Source: an uncultured Cyclobacteriaceae bacterium
Lineage (GTDB): Bacteria > Bacteroidota > Bacteroidia > Cytophagales > Cyclobacteriaceae
Direction of reading: 5' to 3'
Length of the DNA: 64,000 nucleotides
NCBI GenBank assembly: GCA_943788235.1
Contig: CALSPM010000003.1
Location: 186,001 to 250,000 of the forward strand
In this document: positions 19,571-30,554 of the stretch, piece by piece
How the letters are laid out: the number at the start of each line of letters is the position of its first letter
How positions within the stretch are numbered: position 1 is the first letter of the stretch
Notes under the pieces: generated by a model
What the model was told of the DNA's origin: nothing
Seen by the model: only the letters and a program-made list of their open reading frames with translations
The model's database searches: none
Program-made: the position numbers and the translations under genes

Positions 19571-21670
19571 ATGGCTAAAAGAAATTTGAAGTTTACGCGT
19601 AATATTGGCATCGCTGCCCATATTGATGCCGGTAAAACCACCACCACAGAACGTATATTATATTACACAGGTGCAAGTCACAAAATTGGAGAGGTCCATG
19701 ATGGCGCAGCCACGATGGACTGGATGGAGCAAGAGCAGGAGCGAGGGATTACGATTACCTCAGCGGCTACGACCGTCTTTTGGAAATATAAAGAGGACGA
19801 CTATCACATAAATATTATTGACACACCAGGTCACGTCGATTTTACGGTTGAAGTAAACCGATCACTGCGTGTATTAGATGGTTTGGTATTTTTATTCAGC
19901 GCTGTGGATGGTGTTGAACCACAATCTGAAACCAATTGGCGTCTGGCTGATAATTATAAGGTGGCAAGAATCGGTTTTGTAAATAAAATGGATCGTGCCG
20001 GATCAGATTTTCTTAACGTCTGTAAGCAAGTTAAAGAAATGCTGGGAACCAAAGCGGTTCCATTGCAATTACCTATAGGGTCTGAAGATAACTTCAGAGG
20101 CGTGGTTGATTTAGTTGAGAACAAGGCGATGGTTTGGAATGAGGAAGACCAAGGCATGACTTTCGAGGAAATTCAGATACCTGAAGATATGGTTGAAGAA
20201 GTTGCTGAGTATCGTGAAAAGTTAGTTGAGTCAGTAGCCGAGTATGATGATGGATTAATGGAAAAATATTTCGAAGATCCTGATTCCATATCCAAGGATG
20301 AAATCATAGCAGCATTGAGAGCAGCTACTATTGATTTGGCGTTCGTACCTATGCTTTGTGGTTCAGCATTTAAGAACAAAGGGGTTCAAACAATGCTAGA
20401 CTATGTCATGGAGCTATTGCCATCTCCTTTAGACAAAGATGAGATTACAGGAATCAATCCTGACACAGAAGAGGAAGCCAAGCGATTGCCCACGATCGAA
20501 GATCCATTTACAGCATTGGCTTTCAAAATTGCAACTGATCCTTTTGTTGGTAGACTTTGTTTTATTAGATCGTATTCAGGTACGCTAGATTCTGGTTCAT
20601 ACGTTTTTAACACTCGGACAGGAAAGAAAGAAAGAATTTCACGAATCTTTCAAATGCATGCCAATAAGCAAAATCAAATTGATACTTTGCACTGCGGAGA
20701 TATTGGAGCGGTCGTAGGTTTTAAGGATATCAAAACAGGGGATACCTTGTGTGATGAGAAAAATAAAATAGTCTTAGAGACGATGGATTTTCCTGATCCT
20801 GTAATTGGTTATGCCATTGAGCCAAAGGCCCAAGCAGATGTTGATAAACTTGGCATGAGTATTGCCAAATTGGTTGAAGAAGACCCCACTCTAGTAGTTG
20901 AGACCGATCACGAAACAGGTCAAACAATATTAAAGGGCATGGGCGAGCTTCATCTGGATATTATTATTGACCGATTGCGTCGTGAGTTCAAAGTTGAAAT
21001 CAATCAAGGGGCGCCACAAGTTGCTTATAAAGAGGCTATAAGAACCAAAGTAGAGCATAAAGAGGTTTACAAAAAACAATCTGGAGGTAGAGGTAAGTTT
21101 GCTGATATTGTTTTTGATCTAAGTCCTGTAGATGAGGACTTTAAAGCGACTGGTTTGCAGTTTGTTAATGCCATAAAGGGAGGAATAATCCCGAAGGAGT
21201 TTATACCTGCTATTGAAAAAGGGTTTAAGCAAGCGATGGTCAATGGGCCATTGGCTGGATATCCTTTGGATAGTATGAAGGTGAGACTTTATCATGGATC
21301 TTTCCACGATGTTGACTCAGATTCGCTTTCCTTTGAATTAGCAGCGCGAATGGGATTTAAGGCGGCAGCGAAGAAAGCCGGTCCAGTTCTATTGGAGCCT
21401 GTTATGGCTGTCGAAGTAATTACTCCTGATGAGTATACGGGATCAGTTACTGGTGATTTGAATAAACGTCGCGGAATTATGAAAGGTATGGATACTCGTG
21501 GAGTTTCTCAAGTCGTTAAGGCAGATGTTCCGCTTTCAGCACTTTTTGGTTATGTGACGGATCTAAGAACGATCACATCAGGAAGAGCCACCGCAAATCT
21601 TACATTTTCGCACTATGACAGCGTGCCTAACAGTATAGCAGAGACGGTAATTTCAGAAGTTAATGGTTAA
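19571..21670 (+). CDS. fusA: Elongation factor G
   Basis: EF-G drives translocation by GTP hydrolysis. 699 residues, full length: G1 [12 protein letters not shown], switch [11 protein letters not shown]4 NKMD, domain II around [17 protein letters not shown], domain IV with the tip segment [14 protein letters not shown], and the C-terminal [14 protein letters not shown]. Standard str-operon position. Confidence 0.98.
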   Translation: MAKRNLKFTRNIGIAAHIDAGKTTTTERILYYTGASHKIGEVHDGAATMDWMEQEQERGITITSAATTVFWKYKEDDYHINIIDTPGHVDFTVEVNRSLRVLDGLVFLFSAVDGVEPQSETNWRLADNYKVARIGFVNKMDRAGSDFLNVCKQVKEMLGTKAVPLQLPIGSEDNFRGVVDLVENKAMVWNEEDQGMTFEEIQIPEDMVEEVAEYREKLVESVAEYDDGLMEKYFEDPDSISKDEIIAALRAATIDLAFVPMLCGSAFKNKGVQTMLDYVMELLPSPLDKDEITGINPDTEEEAKRLPTIEDPFTALAFKIATDPFVGRLCFIRSYSGTLDSGSYVFNTRTGKKERISRIFQMHANKQNQIDTLHCGDIGAVVGFKDIKTGDTLCDEKNKIVLETMDFPDPVIGYAIEPKAQADVDKLGMSIAKLVEEDPTLVVETDHETGQTILKGMGELHLDIIIDRLRREFKVEINQGAPQVAYKEAIRTKVEHKEVYKKQSGGRGKFADIVFDLSPVDEDFKATGLQFVNAIKGGIIPKEFIPAIEKGFKQAMVNGPLAGYPLDSMKVRLYHGSFHDVDSDSLSFELAARMGFKAAAKKAGPVLLEPVMAVEVITPDEYTGSVTGDLNKRRGIMKGMDTRGVSQVVKADVPLSALFGYVTDLRTITSGRATANLTFSHYDSVPNSIAETVISEVNG

Positions 21671-21689
21671 TCAGTTTTCGGAATAGATT

Positions 21690-21995
21690 ATGAATCAAAA
21701 AATTAGAATTAAATTAAGATCATACGATCACAACTTGGTAGATAAGTCATCCGAGAAAATAGTACGTGCTGTGAAAACAACAGGAGCGGTTGTTAGTGGG
21801 CCGATACCTTTGCCGACCGTAAAAGAAAAATTTACGGTACTTAGGTCTCCTCACGTAAATAAAAAATCAAGAGAACAGTTTCAGTTATGTACGTATAAGC
21901 GTTTGGTAGATATATATTCTAATAGTGCTAAAACTGTGGATGCATTGATGAAATTAGAATTACCTAGCGGAGTGGATGTTGAAATTAAGGTCTGA
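21690..21995 (+). CDS. rpsJ: Ribosomal protein uS10
   Basis: S10 (NusE) of 101 residues: [20 protein letters not shown], the loop [20 protein letters not shown], and the C-terminal [15 protein letters not shown]-like end. Unlike the common layout, a terminator and a new promoter follow before rplC. Confidence 0.97.
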   Translation: MNQKIRIKLRSYDHNLVDKSSEKIVRAVKTTGAVVSGPIPLPTVKEKFTVLRSPHVNKKSREQFQLCTYKRLVDIYSNSAKTVDALMKLELPSGVDVEIKV

Positions 21996-22014
21996 TTTGC
22001 TTTAAAAATTATGA

Positions 22015-22047
22015 AGAGCCAACACATTTCTAGTTGGTTCTTTTTTT
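22015..22047 (+). terminator. Terminator after rpsJ
   Basis: Arms AGAGCCAAC and GTTGGTTCT (one G-U pair) with a short loop, followed by TTTTTTTG. It closes the str unit. Confidence 0.7.
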
Positions 22048-22069
22048 GTCTTTTAATATCAGTTAATCA

Positions 22070-22099
22070 TTGGTTCATTAGACAGAATTATTATCTTTG
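22070..22099 (+). promoter_or_regulatory. Bacteroidota promoter for the rplC unit
   Basis: TTG at 22070-22072, 19 bases, then TATCTTTG at 22092-22099, followed by the long AT-rich leader to rplC at 22160. Good consensus match. Confidence 0.72.
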
Positions 22100-22159
22100 C
22101 ACTCCTTTTGGAGAGAAGCAAGGGAGAAAAAAGTATTAAACAATTAATAGTTTCAAAAA

Positions 22160-22792
22160 ATGCCTGGATTAATAGGTAAAAAAGTAGGGATGACCAATAT
22201 ATACAATGAAGCGGGCAAAAGTATTGCTTGTACATTGGTTGAGGCTGGTCCTTGTATCGTTACGCAAGTAAAAAATGAGAATTCCGATGGATATCGTGCG
22301 GTTCAGCTTGCCTATGATGATAAAAAAGAAAAGAACACGTCAAAAGCGGAGAAGGGACATTATGCCAAGGCAGGATCTCAACCCAAGAAATATCAAGTTG
22401 AATTCAGAGATTTCAGAAGCGAGTTTGATGACAAAGTTGCTTTAGGAAAAGAAATCAACATTACTGATGTTTTTAAAGTAGACGATTTTGTTGATGCTGT
22501 CGGAACAACCAAAGGAAAAGGATTTCAAGGAGTCGTTAAAAGGCATAATTTTGCAGGTGTCGGACAGGCAACACATGGACAACACAATAGATTGAGAGCG
22601 CCGGGATCTATAGGGGCGGCTTCCTTTCCTTCAAGGGTTTTTAAGGGGATGAGAATGGCTGGTAGAATGGGAGGTGGTCGAAAGAAAATTCTTAATCTCA
22701 AAGTGATGAAAGTCTATCCTGAAAAAAATCTTATATTAATAAGTGGATCAATTCCAGGGGCAAAAAATTCTTATGTGATTTTAGAAAAATAA
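22160..22792 (+). CDS. rplC: Ribosomal protein uL3
   Basis: L3, an early 50S assembly protein reaching toward the peptidyl-transferase centre. 210 residues, with [20 protein letters not shown] at the start and [15 protein letters not shown], then [18 protein letters not shown]. First gene of the S10-like unit here, two bases of spacing after a 60-base leader. Confidence 0.98.
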   Translation: MPGLIGKKVGMTNIYNEAGKSIACTLVEAGPCIVTQVKNENSDGYRAVQLAYDDKKEKNTSKAEKGHYAKAGSQPKKYQVEFRDFRSEFDDKVALGKEINITDVFKVDDFVDAVGTTKGKGFQGVVKRHNFAGVGQATHGQHNRLRAPGSIGAASFPSRVFKGMRMAGRMGGGRKKILNLKVMKVYPEKNLILISGSIPGAKNSYVILEK

Positions 22793-22795
22793 GTC

Positions 22796-23422
22796 ATGAA
22801 AATAGAAGTTATAAATAATAAGGGTGAGGGTACCGGTCGAAAGATTGAGCTTTTAAATACTATTTACAAGATTGAGCCCAATGAGCATGCGGTTTATTTG
22901 GAAGTAAAGCAATTTTTGGCCAATCAACGTCAAGGTACCCACAAGACAAAAGGTAAAGCTGATGTCACAGGGTCTACGAGAAAGATAAAAAAACAAAAAG
23001 GTACAGGTACAGCTAGAGCTGGCAGCATAAAGTCAGGCTTACTAAGAGGGGGAGGTACCATCTTTGGTCCAGTTCCGAGAGACTATGGCTTCGATTTAAA
23101 TAAGAAAGTCAAAAGGTTAGCTAAGCGTTCAGCATTCTCTGCGAAAGCAGCTGAAAAAAAGATCCGTGTGATGGAGGATCAGATCATTGATGTTCCCAAG
23201 ACCAAAGTCTTTAAATCAATTTTAACGGCTCTCAAATTAGAGATTGACAAGGCATTATTTATTACTGGGAATGTGAACGAGAATGCAGTGTCTTCTGCTA
23301 GAAATATTCCGAATGCTAAAGTAATCAGTGCCAATGAGTTGTCTACTTACGAGCTCGTTAATGCTGACTACATCGTATTATTTGAGAGTGCCATTGACAC
23401 CATAGAAAATAGATTGAACTGA
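22796..23422 (+). CDS. rplD: Ribosomal protein uL4
   Basis: L4 lines the exit tunnel; 208 residues with the tunnel loop KQKGTGTARAGSIKSGLLRG, then GGGTIFGPVPRDYGFDLNKK. Its stop overlaps the rplW start (TGATG). Confidence 0.98.
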   Translation: MKIEVINNKGEGTGRKIELLNTIYKIEPNEHAVYLEVKQFLANQRQGTHKTKGKADVTGSTRKIKKQKGTGTARAGSIKSGLLRGGGTIFGPVPRDYGFDLNKKVKRLAKRSAFSAKAAEKKIRVMEDQIIDVPKTKVFKSILTALKLEIDKALFITGNVNENAVSSARNIPNAKVISANELSTYELVNADYIVLFESAIDTIENRLN

Positions 23423-23709
23423 TGAGTATACTTATTAAACCCCTTGTAACAGAAAAATTCTCTGCAATGAACGAGTACGGGAAGTATGGCTTCGTGGTAG
23501 AGAGAAGTGCTAATAAGGTGCAGATTAGACAGGAAGTTGAAAAGAAATATGGTGTCACTGTAGAATTCGTAAATACTATGGTACAGCCCGGAAAATCTAA
23601 GTCGAGATCTACGAAAGCCGGTGTTATTAAAGGCAAGTCGAAAACATACAAAAAAGCCATTGTCAAAGTTACTGATGGAGATATTATTGATTTTTATAGT
23701 GGAATTTAA
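23422..23709 (+). CDS. rplW: Ribosomal protein uL23
   Basis: L23 is the docking site for trigger factor and SRP at the tunnel exit. 95 residues: ILIKPLVTEKFSAMNEYGKY and VNTMVQPGKSKSRSTKAG. Start overlaps the rplD stop. Confidence 0.96.
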   Translation: MSILIKPLVTEKFSAMNEYGKYGFVVERSANKVQIRQEVEKKYGVTVEFVNTMVQPGKSKSRSTKAGVIKGKSKTYKKAIVKVTDGDIIDFYSGI

Positions 23710-23719
23710 TTACTAAGAT

Positions 23720-24541
23720 ATGGCAATTAGAAAACTTAAACCAACCACTCCAGGACAAAGATTTAGGATAGCTCCTGTTTTCGACAAGATAACAGCTGAC
23801 AAACCAGAAAAGTCTTTAATATCATCTGTAAAAAGATCGGGAGGAAGAAACAGCACTGGAAAGATGACCGTTCGTAATGTAGGAGGCGGTCACAAAAAGA
23901 GACTAAGAGACGTTGATTTTAAAAGAGACAAGTACGATATCCCTGCTACGGTCAAATCGATCGAATACGATCCGAACAGAACGGCACGTATTGCGTTATT
24001 GTTCTATTCAGATGGTGAAAAAAGATATATTATTGCACCAAATGGTCTTGAAGTAGAGACCGTGCTGTTGAGTGGCCCGGGTGTGGCGCCAGAAGTTGGA
24101 AATGCCTTGCCTTTATCAGAAATACCTCTGGGCACAATCATACACAACATTGAGTTGAAGCCAGGCAAGGGTGGAGCAATGGCAAGAAGCGCAGGTTCCT
24201 ATGCGCAGCTAGTTGCTAAAGACGGAAAGTATGTCACCTTGAAGTTGCCCTCCGGTGAAATGAGACTTGTGCTATCTACTTGTTATGCTACCATTGGAAC
24301 TGTCTCTAACAGTGACCACATGAACGTTAGACTAGGTAAGGCTGGAAGGAACAGATGGTTAGGTAGAAGACCTCGAGTAAGAGGTGTAGCAATGAATCCT
24401 GTAGATCACCCCATGGGTGGAGGAGAAGGAAAGTCTTCAGGAGGACATCCTCGCTCAAGGAATGGCATTTATGCCAAAGGCCAAAAAACTAGAAAGCCAA
24501 ACAAATATTCAGACAAAATGATCGTAACTAAAAGAAAATAA
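23720..24541 (+). CDS. rplB: Ribosomal protein uL2
   Basis: L2, needed for subunit joining and peptidyl transfer. 273 residues; the signature [20 protein letters not shown] contains the functional His, and the N-terminal [20 protein letters not shown] is typical. The stop overlaps the rpsS start. Confidence 0.98.
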   Translation: MAIRKLKPTTPGQRFRIAPVFDKITADKPEKSLISSVKRSGGRNSTGKMTVRNVGGGHKKRLRDVDFKRDKYDIPATVKSIEYDPNRTARIALLFYSDGEKRYIIAPNGLEVETVLLSGPGVAPEVGNALPLSEIPLGTIIHNIELKPGKGGAMARSAGSYAQLVAKDGKYVTLKLPSGEMRLVLSTCYATIGTVSNSDHMNVRLGKAGRNRWLGRRPRVRGVAMNPVDHPMGGGEGKSSGGHPRSRNGIYAKGQKTRKPNKYSDKMIVTKRK

Positions 24542-24816
24542 TGGCTAGATCACTAAAAAAAGGACCTTACATAGATTTTCGCCTTGAAAAAAAGGTCGAT
24601 GCACTCAATGATAGCGGAAAGAAGAATGTGATCAAAACTTGGTCAAGAAGGTCAATGATCTCACCTGATTTTGTAGGTCATACCTTCGCGGTCCACAATG
24701 GTAACAAGTTCATTCCTATTATGGTCACCGAAAATATGGTAGGTCACAAGTTAGGAGAGTTTTCACCTACTCGAAACTTCAGGGGTCATATCGCAAAAAA
24801 GGATAAGAAAAGATAA
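24541..24816 (+). CDS. rpsS: Ribosomal protein uS19
   Basis: S19 of the 30S head, 91 residues: [19 protein letters not shown] and the C-terminal [20 protein letters not shown]. Overlaps both neighbours by a base, consistent with translational coupling. Confidence 0.97.
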   Translation: MARSLKKGPYIDFRLEKKVDALNDSGKKNVIKTWSRRSMISPDFVGHTFAVHNGNKFIPIMVTENMVGHKLGEFSPTRNFRGHIAKKDKKR

Positions 24817-25295
24817 TGGAGGCGAAAGAAAATAAAAAAATCAAAAAGTCTGTCAGGATCAGACTTGAGAAGGAGGCACAAAAAGAGGCTATAAAGTCAA
24901 TTTCTGGACGACAAGGTGCCGTGGCAGCTTCCTTACGAAATTTTCCATCTGCTCCACGTAAAATGAGGTTAGTTGCCGACATGATCAGGGGCCAGCAGGT
25001 AAGTGTGGCCCTAAATGTTTTAAAGTTTGACGCGAAGTTTGCTTCAAGTATTTTAGAAAAAGTATTGTTATCTGCGATTGCCAACTGGCAGTTAAAGAAC
25101 GAGGATGTAAACATTGAAGAGGCTGATTTGTATGTCAAAGAAATATATGTAGACAGCGCTCGGATGTTGAAAAGATTGCGTACGGCTCCTCAAGGAAGGG
25201 CGCACAGGATAAGAAAGCGTTCCCATCATCTCGCTATTACAGTGGATGATCGTAATGCAAAAGTTGAAAATGATAATGGAATGCAAAAAGACTAA
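24816..25295 (+). CDS. rplV: Ribosomal protein uL22, with basic N-terminal extension
   Basis: L22 lines the exit tunnel. The conserved domain begins about residue 33 (AVAASLRNFPSAPRKMRLVA) and the tunnel hairpin is RMLKRLRTAPQGRAHRIRKR. At 159 residues it is longer than the about 110 of E. coli; the first 30 residues are a Lys/Glu-rich extension, as in many Bacteroidota. No changes are visible in the macrolide loop beyond what the family shows. Confidence 0.96.
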   Translation: MEAKENKKIKKSVRIRLEKEAQKEAIKSISGRQGAVAASLRNFPSAPRKMRLVADMIRGQQVSVALNVLKFDAKFASSILEKVLLSAIANWQLKNEDVNIEEADLYVKEIYVDSARMLKRLRTAPQGRAHRIRKRSHHLAITVDDRNAKVENDNGMQKD

Positions 25296-25298
25296 TCG

Positions 25299-26024
25299 AT
25301 GGGACAAAAGGTAAATCCAATAAGTTTAAGACTTGGTATCATTAAAGGATGGGATTCTAATTGGTATGGTGGAAAATCTTTCACAGACAACATTGTGGAA
25401 GACCACAAAATCCGGAAGTATCTTTTAGCAAGAATTACAAAAGGGGGAATTTCAAAAGTAGTTATTGAAAGAACCTTGAAAAGGATAACCTTGACCATAC
25501 ATACGGCCCGACCAGGCGTCGTGATTGGTAAAGGAGGCTCCGAGGTTGATAAGCTAAAAGAAGAGCTAAAAAAAATTACGGGTAAAGAACTCCAAATTAA
25601 TATTTTCGAGATTAAAAGACCTGAATTGGATGCCCTATTGGTGGGAGAGTCTATTGCCCAGCAATTAAAGGCAAGAATTTCTTACAGAAGAGCCATGAAG
25701 CAAGCCATAGCTTCAGCTATGCGTGTAGGTGCTTTAGGAATCAAGATAAAATGTGCGGGTCGTCTAGGCGGCGCCGAGATGGCACGTACTGAGCAATATA
25801 AAGAAGGTGCAATACCCTTGCATACTTTACGAGCAGATATCGACTATGCAGTTTCTGAGGCTCAAACAGTATATGGCAAAATAGGTATCAAAGTATGGAT
25901 TTTCAAAGGCCTAGTTTTTGGTAAAAGAGATCTTTCTCCAAATATTGGTGTTGCGAACAATACCGGTGGTGGTAATGCCGGTGGTAGACCGAGGCCAGAT
26001 GGACCAAGGAGAAAAAGAAGATAA
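25299..26024 (+). CDS. rpsC: Ribosomal protein uS3
   Basis: S3 at the messenger entry with helicase function. 241 residues: [20 protein letters not shown], the KH domain [18 protein letters not shown], and [20 protein letters not shown]. The C-terminal tail ends in Gly/Arg-rich [14 protein letters not shown]. Confidence 0.98.
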   Translation: MGQKVNPISLRLGIIKGWDSNWYGGKSFTDNIVEDHKIRKYLLARITKGGISKVVIERTLKRITLTIHTARPGVVIGKGGSEVDKLKEELKKITGKELQINIFEIKRPELDALLVGESIAQQLKARISYRRAMKQAIASAMRVGALGIKIKCAGRLGGAEMARTEQYKEGAIPLHTLRADIDYAVSEAQTVYGKIGIKVWIFKGLVFGKRDLSPNIGVANNTGGGNAGGRPRPDGPRRKRR

Positions 26025-26042
26025 TTTTAAAGATATTTAAAA

Positions 26043-26462
26043 ATGTTACAACCTAAGCGAACAAAGTTTAGAAAAAGGCAAAAAGGGAGGGTTAAAGGAT
26101 TAGCACAACGAGGACACCTATTGTCGTTTGGTACCTTCGGAGTTAAGTCTTTAGAACCAGGATGGTTGACCAGTCGGCAAATTGAAGCGGCTCGTATTGC
26201 CATGACGCGTGCGATGAAACGGGAAGGGCAAGTATGGATTAGAATTTTTCCAGATAAGCCAGTGACCAAAAAGCCAGCTGAAGTAAGAATGGGAAAAGGT
26301 AAGGGTGCTCCAGAATATTGGGTTGCATGTATAAAGCCTGGAACTATTTTGTTTGAGGCAGCAGGAGTAAGTCTTGATTTAGCAAAAGAGGCATTAAGCT
26401 TGGCGGCACAAAAGCTGCCCATTAGTTCAAGATTTGTAGTAAAGAGGGATTATCGAGCATGA
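26043..26462 (+). CDS. rplP: Ribosomal protein uL16
   Basis: L16 near the A-site tRNA, 139 residues: [19 protein letters not shown] and the [19 protein letters not shown] motif that includes the hydroxylatable Arg region. Overlaps rpmC by four bases. Confidence 0.97.
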   Translation: MLQPKRTKFRKRQKGRVKGLAQRGHLLSFGTFGVKSLEPGWLTSRQIEAARIAMTRAMKREGQVWIRIFPDKPVTKKPAEVRMGKGKGAPEYWVACIKPGTILFEAAGVSLDLAKEALSLAAQKLPISSRFVVKRDYRA

Positions 26463-26653
26463 AAAATTCTGAGTTAAGAAGTTTAAGTATAGATGAGTTG
26501 GCAAATAAACTGACCATTGAAAAAGAGGCATATAGCAAATTGACGTTTGCTCACTCCATCACGCCCATTGAAAATCCCATGAAGATTAGAGCAGCGCGTA
26601 AATTAATTGCAAGACTAGAAACTGAGGTGCGGGCAAAGCAGCTTGTTAAATAA
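26459..26653 (+). CDS. rpmC: Ribosomal protein uL29
   Basis: L29, 64 residues of two helices near the tunnel exit: [18 protein letters not shown] and the end [23 protein letters not shown] overlap with rplP. Confidence 0.93.
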   Translation: MKNSELRSLSIDELANKLTIEKEAYSKLTFAHSITPIENPMKIRAARKLIARLETEVRAKQLVK

Positions 26654-26660
26654 AGGGTTT

Positions 26661-26915
26661 ATGGAAAGAAATCTTAGAAAGGAAAGAGTAGGTCTAGTGA
26701 TAGGCGACAAGATGCAGAAGAGCATTACTGTAGCTGTGGTAAGAAAGGTAAAGCATCCTATGTACGGGAAGTTTGTTCAAAAGACTACTAAGCTCACAGC
26801 TCATGACGAACAAAATGATTGCAATGTTGGGGACACGGTCAAAATTATGGAGACTCGTCCTTTAAGTAAGAATAAGCGATGGCGCTTAGTAGAAATAGTA
26901 AAAAGAGCAAAATAA
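26661..26915 (+). CDS. rpsQ: Ribosomal protein uS17
   Basis: S17, 84 residues: [20 protein letters not shown], then [19 protein letters not shown] and [21 protein letters not shown] use ATG 26661; a TTG at 26643 extends the frame into rpmC and is not needed. Confidence 0.96.
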   Translation: MERNLRKERVGLVIGDKMQKSITVAVVRKVKHPMYGKFVQKTTKLTAHDEQNDCNVGDTVKIMETRPLSKNKRWRLVEIVKRAK

Positions 26916-26916
26916 T

Positions 26917-27285
26917 ATGGTACAACAAGAATCAAGGCTTCAAGTAGCGGATAACAGTGGGGCCAAAGAGCTGCTATGTATTCGCGTTCTAGGAGGTACT
27001 AAAAAGAGATATGCTTATATAGGTGACACAATTGTTGTATCGATTAAATCCGCAATCTCATCAAGTTCGGTTAAGAAAGGGACAGTTTCAAAAGCAGTCG
27101 TTGTTCGGACCAAAAAAGAGATTCGTAGAAAAGATGGTTCTTACGTCCGATTTGAGGACAATGCAGCTGTTTTACTCAACGATAACAATGAGCCCAAGGG
27201 TACAAGAATATTTGGACCCGTAGCTCGGGAATTGCGCGAGAAGCAATTTATGAAAATTGTTTCATTGGCACCAGAAGTATTATAA
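26917..27285 (+). CDS. rplN: Ribosomal protein uL14
   Basis: L14 at the subunit interface, 122 residues: [33 protein letters not shown], and [20 protein letters not shown]. Position between rpsQ and rplX is standard. Confidence 0.98.
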   Translation: MVQQESRLQVADNSGAKELLCIRVLGGTKKRYAYIGDTIVVSIKSAISSSSVKKGTVSKAVVVRTKKEIRRKDGSYVRFEDNAAVLLNDNNEPKGTRIFGPVARELREKQFMKIVSLAPEVL

Positions 27286-27287
27286 TC

Positions 27288-27614
27288 ATGGCTGATATTA
27301 AAAAGATACATATAAAGAAGGGTGATACCGTCAAGATCCTTACAGGTAATGATAACGGCAAAACGGGTAAAGTATTAGAAATAATTACCAGTAAATACAG
27401 AGCCATTGTTGAAGGAGTTAATATGGTCACTAAACATGTTAAACCTTCAGCTGATAAGCCGGAGGGTGGACTGATCAATACTGAGGCTGCCATGCACATC
27501 AGTAATTTGATGCTAGTAGATCCGGCATCTGGCGAGCCGACGAGAATAGGTAGAAAATTAAATGCTGAGGGCAAAAATCAGCGTTATTCGAAAAAATCAG
27601 GAGAATTTATTTAA
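27288..27614 (+). CDS. rplX: Ribosomal protein uL24
   Basis: L24, 108 residues with the KOW motif [20 protein letters not shown] and [17 protein letters not shown]. Assembly initiator of the 50S subunit. rplE follows one base later. Confidence 0.96.
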   Translation: MADIKKIHIKKGDTVKILTGNDNGKTGKVLEIITSKYRAIVEGVNMVTKHVKPSADKPEGGLINTEAAMHISNLMLVDPASGEPTRIGRKLNAEGKNQRYSKKSGEFI

Positions 27615-27615
27615 A

Positions 27616-28170
27616 ATGGCGATCCCAAGATTAAAAGATAAATATATTTCAGAAATCATTCCTTTGTTAAAGGAGAAGTTTCAATATAAGTCGGTAATGC
27701 AAGTGCCGAAGGTTGTGAAAATAGCGATAAACAGAGGTATTGGTGATGCGGTGTCCGATAAAAAATTAGTTGATGTCGGTGTATCAGAGTTAACCACTGT
27801 TACAGGACAGCAGGCTGTGGCTACGTTAGCAAAGAAGTCAGTTTCTAACTTCAAGTTGAGAGAGGGAATGCCCATTGGAGCAAAAGTTACACTCCGAGGA
27901 GACCGCATGTATGAATTTCTCGATAGATTATTAACCGTGGCTCTTCCTCGGGTAAGGGATTTTAAGGGGGTTAAAGCGAGAGGATTTGATGGTCGAGGTA
28001 ATTATTCCTTGGGTGTGCAAGAGCAAATCATATTTCCAGAAATCAGCATTGATAAAATTAATAAGATTGCGGGAATGGACATCACCTTTGTAACAACAGC
28101 TAAGACTGACGAAGAAAGTTTAGCATTGCTCAAAGCATTTGGTATGCCTTTTTCTAAGGGCAAAAATTAA
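27616..28170 (+). CDS. rplE: Ribosomal protein uL5
   Basis: L5 binds 5S rRNA. 184 residues from ATG 27616: [36 protein letters not shown], and [16 protein letters not shown]. An earlier in-frame ATG at 27562 lies inside rplX and is rejected. Confidence 0.97.
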   Translation: MAIPRLKDKYISEIIPLLKEKFQYKSVMQVPKVVKIAINRGIGDAVSDKKLVDVGVSELTTVTGQQAVATLAKKSVSNFKLREGMPIGAKVTLRGDRMYEFLDRLLTVALPRVRDFKGVKARGFDGRGNYSLGVQEQIIFPEISIDKINKIAGMDITFVTTAKTDEESLALLKAFGMPFSKGKN

Positions 28171-28177
28171 TTATATA

Positions 28178-28447
28178 ATGGCAAAAGAATCATTAAAAGC
28201 AAGAGAAAGAAAAAGGGAGCGATTGGTCGCTAAATTTGCTGAAAAGAGGAAAGCGTTGAAGGCAGCTGGCGATTACGTAGGTCTAGATAAGTTACCAAAA
28301 GATTCATCTCCAGTCAGACTCCATAATAGATGCAAATTGACTGGAAGACCTAAGGGGTACATGAGAAAGTTTGGCTTATCTCGAGTAACTTTTAGAGAAA
28401 TGGCATCGGATGGCAAAATACCAGGAATAACTAAAGCAAGTTGGTAA
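28178..28447 (+). CDS. rpsN: Ribosomal protein uS14, zinc-free long form
   Basis: S14, 89 residues: [20 protein letters not shown], then [20 protein letters not shown]. Only one Cys of the CxxC pairs is present, so this is the long, zinc-independent type. I use ATG 28178; the longer frame overlaps rplE. Confidence 0.97.
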   Translation: MAKESLKARERKRERLVAKFAEKRKALKAAGDYVGLDKLPKDSSPVRLHNRCKLTGRPKGYMRKFGLSRVTFREMASDGKIPGITKASW

Positions 28448-28486
28448 GTTTAAGTTCAAAATATTTTCTAAATAGAAAACAATAAT

Positions 28487-28494
28487 TAACTTTG
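28487..28494 (+). promoter_or_regulatory. Bacteroidota -7 box before rpsH
   Basis: TAACTTTG, an exact TAnnTTTG match 36 bases before rpsH, followed by a purine-rich leader. The -33 element is poor. It implies a second promoter inside the spc region. Confidence 0.55.
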
Positions 28495-28529
28495 CGACCC
28501 TTTTCAAGGAGACAAAATCAAAAAAAATT

Positions 28530-28928
28530 ATGGTAACAGACCCCATAGCAGATTATTTAACCAGGATTCGGAATGCCATCGGCGCGAATCATAGGATTGT
28601 AGAGATTCCAACCTCACGCATGAAAAAAGAAATAACCAAACTTTTACATGATCAGGGATACATCGCTAATTTCAAATTTGATAAAGAGGGCCCAGGGTCA
28701 GTAATCAAGATTGCGCTTAAATACAATCCTGAAACCAAGCGTTCTGCGATAACTAACCTTGAACGGGTAAGTAAGCCAGGGCTAAGGAAATATAAGGGTG
28801 CAGGCGAATTGCCGCGTGTCCTAAATGGTTTGGGTATCGCTGTGATCAGTACATCTAAGGGTATTATCACGGACAAGAAAGCTAGGACAGAAAACATAGG
28901 TGGTGAAATACTTTGTTACGTTTATTAA
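28530..28928 (+). CDS. rpsH: Ribosomal protein uS8
   Basis: S8, a 30S assembly protein and, in enteric bacteria, the repressor of the spc operon. 132 residues: MVTDPIADYLTRIRNAIGA and the C-terminal STSKGIITDKKARTENIGGE. Confidence 0.97.
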   Translation: MVTDPIADYLTRIRNAIGANHRIVEIPTSRMKKEITKLLHDQGYIANFKFDKEGPGSVIKIALKYNPETKRSAITNLERVSKPGLRKYKGAGELPRVLNGLGIAVISTSKGIITDKKARTENIGGEILCYVY

Positions 28929-28937
28929 TTTTTTAAG

Positions 28938-29489
28938 ATGTCGAGAATAGGAAAAGCCCCAATTACCATACCCTCAGGAGTTGAAATAACTGTAGAGGGA
29001 GGTGAGGTAAAAGTAAACGGACCGAAGGGTCAACTGTCCCAAAATATAGGGTCTGAGATTACCGCCTCAATTGAGGAGGGCATTTTAACAGTACAGAGGC
29101 CTACAGAGCAGAAGAGGCATAAAGCGTTACATGGTCTATACAGATCTTTAATCCACAACATGGTAACGGGTGTCACTGAAGGATACAGTTGCAAGCTCGA
29201 ATTAGTTGGTGTAGGTTACAAAGCATCGGTTCAAGGAAATATATTGGAATTGAATTTAGGGTATTCACACAATATTTTCCTAGCCATACCTACAGAAATT
29301 AAAGTTTCGGCGGAGACGACAAAAGGGAAAAATCCTATCATTAGCCTTGATAGCAACGACAAGCAACTGCTAGGACAAGTAGCTGCTAAAATTCGGTCGC
29401 TTAGGAAAATTGAGCCTTACAAGGGTAAGGGAATACGTTTTGTGAGTGAAGAGATTAGGAGAAAAGCTGGTAAGACAGCGGCTAAATAA
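28938..29489 (+). CDS. rplF: Ribosomal protein uL6
   Basis: L6, 183 residues with two similar domains: MSRIGKAPITIPSGVEITVE, and the end EPYKGKGIRFVSEEIRRKAG. Confidence 0.98.
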   Translation: MSRIGKAPITIPSGVEITVEGGEVKVNGPKGQLSQNIGSEITASIEEGILTVQRPTEQKRHKALHGLYRSLIHNMVTGVTEGYSCKLELVGVGYKASVQGNILELNLGYSHNIFLAIPTEIKVSAETTKGKNPIISLDSNDKQLLGQVAAKIRSLRKIEPYKGKGIRFVSEEIRRKAGKTAAK

Positions 29490-29497
29490 GTAGAAAG

Positions 29498-29845
29498 ATG
29501 GCTATATCAAAGGTTAATAGAAGAATTAGAATTAGAAAAGGTATTCGCAGCAAAATCTCGGGGACGAGTTATGTACCTCGATTGTCAGTATACAGAAGTA
29601 ACCGGGCTATCTACGCACAATTGATCAATGATGAAAAGGGCGAAACGCTATTGGCTGTATCATCGAAAGAAATTGGAGGTTCAAATGTAACAGTAGCAAT
29701 TTCAAAAGAGGTAGGATTGAAATTAGCTGAAAAAGCACAAACTAGTGGAATAGAAAAAGTTGTTTTTGATCGGGGAGGATATCCTTTTCATGGTCAAGTC
29801 AAAGCAATGGCTGACGGAGCACGTGAGGGAGGTTTAAAATTTTAA
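29498..29845 (+). CDS. rplR: Ribosomal protein uL18
   Basis: L18 brings 5S rRNA into the 50S. 115 residues: RIRKGIRSKISGTSYVPRLS, VYRSNRAIYAQLINDEKG and FDRGGYPFHGQVKAMADGAR. Confidence 0.97.
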   Translation: MAISKVNRRIRIRKGIRSKISGTSYVPRLSVYRSNRAIYAQLINDEKGETLLAVSSKEIGGSNVTVAISKEVGLKLAEKAQTSGIEKVVFDRGGYPFHGQVKAMADGAREGGLKF

Positions 29846-29851
29846 AAAAAT

Positions 29852-30370
29852 ATGTCACAATCAAATATTAAAATAGTCCGAGCGAGCGATATTGATCTTA
29901 AAGAGAAGGTCGTTGCTATCAAACGCGTGGCTAAAGTGGTTAAAGGCGGTCGAAGATTTAGCTTTTCAGCTATTGTTGTCGTAGGTGATGGAAATGGAGT
30001 CGTAGGTTATGGATTAGGAAAGGCCAATGAAGTGACCGACGCGATAACTAAAGGAATAGACGACGCTAAGAAAAATTTAGTTCGCGTTCCTGTTTTTAAA
30101 GGGACAGTTCCTCATGAAGCTATTGGAAAATTCGGTGGTGGGTTTGTTTTATTAAAGTCGGCATCACCAGGTACGGGTGTGATCGCCGGCGGTGCCATGC
30201 GTGCGGTTCTTGAGAGTGCTGGAGTCCATGATGTTTTAGCTAAATCTAAAGGATCTTCGAACCCCCACAATGTAGTGAAAGCCACTTTTGACGCGCTTGC
30301 TCAAATGAGAGATCCTTTGACCATTGCAAGACAGCGGGGAGTAACACTAGACAAAGTTTTTAACGGTTAG
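29852..30370 (+). CDS. rpsE: Ribosomal protein uS5
   Basis: S5, 172 residues, with dsRNA-binding domain [20 protein letters not shown] and [21 protein letters not shown]-terminal domain contains [18 protein letters not shown]. Contributes to decoding fidelity. Confidence 0.98.
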   Translation: MSQSNIKIVRASDIDLKEKVVAIKRVAKVVKGGRRFSFSAIVVVGDGNGVVGYGLGKANEVTDAITKGIDDAKKNLVRVPVFKGTVPHEAIGKFGGGFVLLKSASPGTGVIAGGAMRAVLESAGVHDVLAKSKGSSNPHNVVKATFDALAQMRDPLTIARQRGVTLDKVFNG

Positions 30371-30373
30371 ATT

Positions 30374-30553
30374 ATGAATAAAGTTTTAGTCACCCAAATA
30401 CGAAGTACTATTAAACGGCCCAAAAGGCAAGTGCTGACCATTCAAGCACTAGGGCTAGGTAAGCTCAATAGAACGGTTGAAAAGGAGTTAACTCCACAAA
30501 TTGCCGGAATGATCAATAAAGTGAGACACCTAATAGACGTGAAAGAAGTTTAA
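30374..30553 (+). CDS. rpmD: Ribosomal protein uL30
   Basis: Found by reading between rpsE and rplO: ATG 30374 to TAA 30551-30553 encodes 59 residues, [20 protein letters not shown] then [20 protein letters not shown], the L30 family pattern. Three bases after rpsE, one before rplO. Confidence 0.95.
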   Translation: MNKVLVTQIRSTIKRPKRQVLTIQALGLGKLNRTVEKELTPQIAGMINKVRHLIDVKEV

Positions 30554-30554
30554 G

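Noticed and set aside
27562-27615. Longer rplE from ATG 27562
   Set aside because: The extra 18 residues lie in rplX and do not match L5 N-termini.
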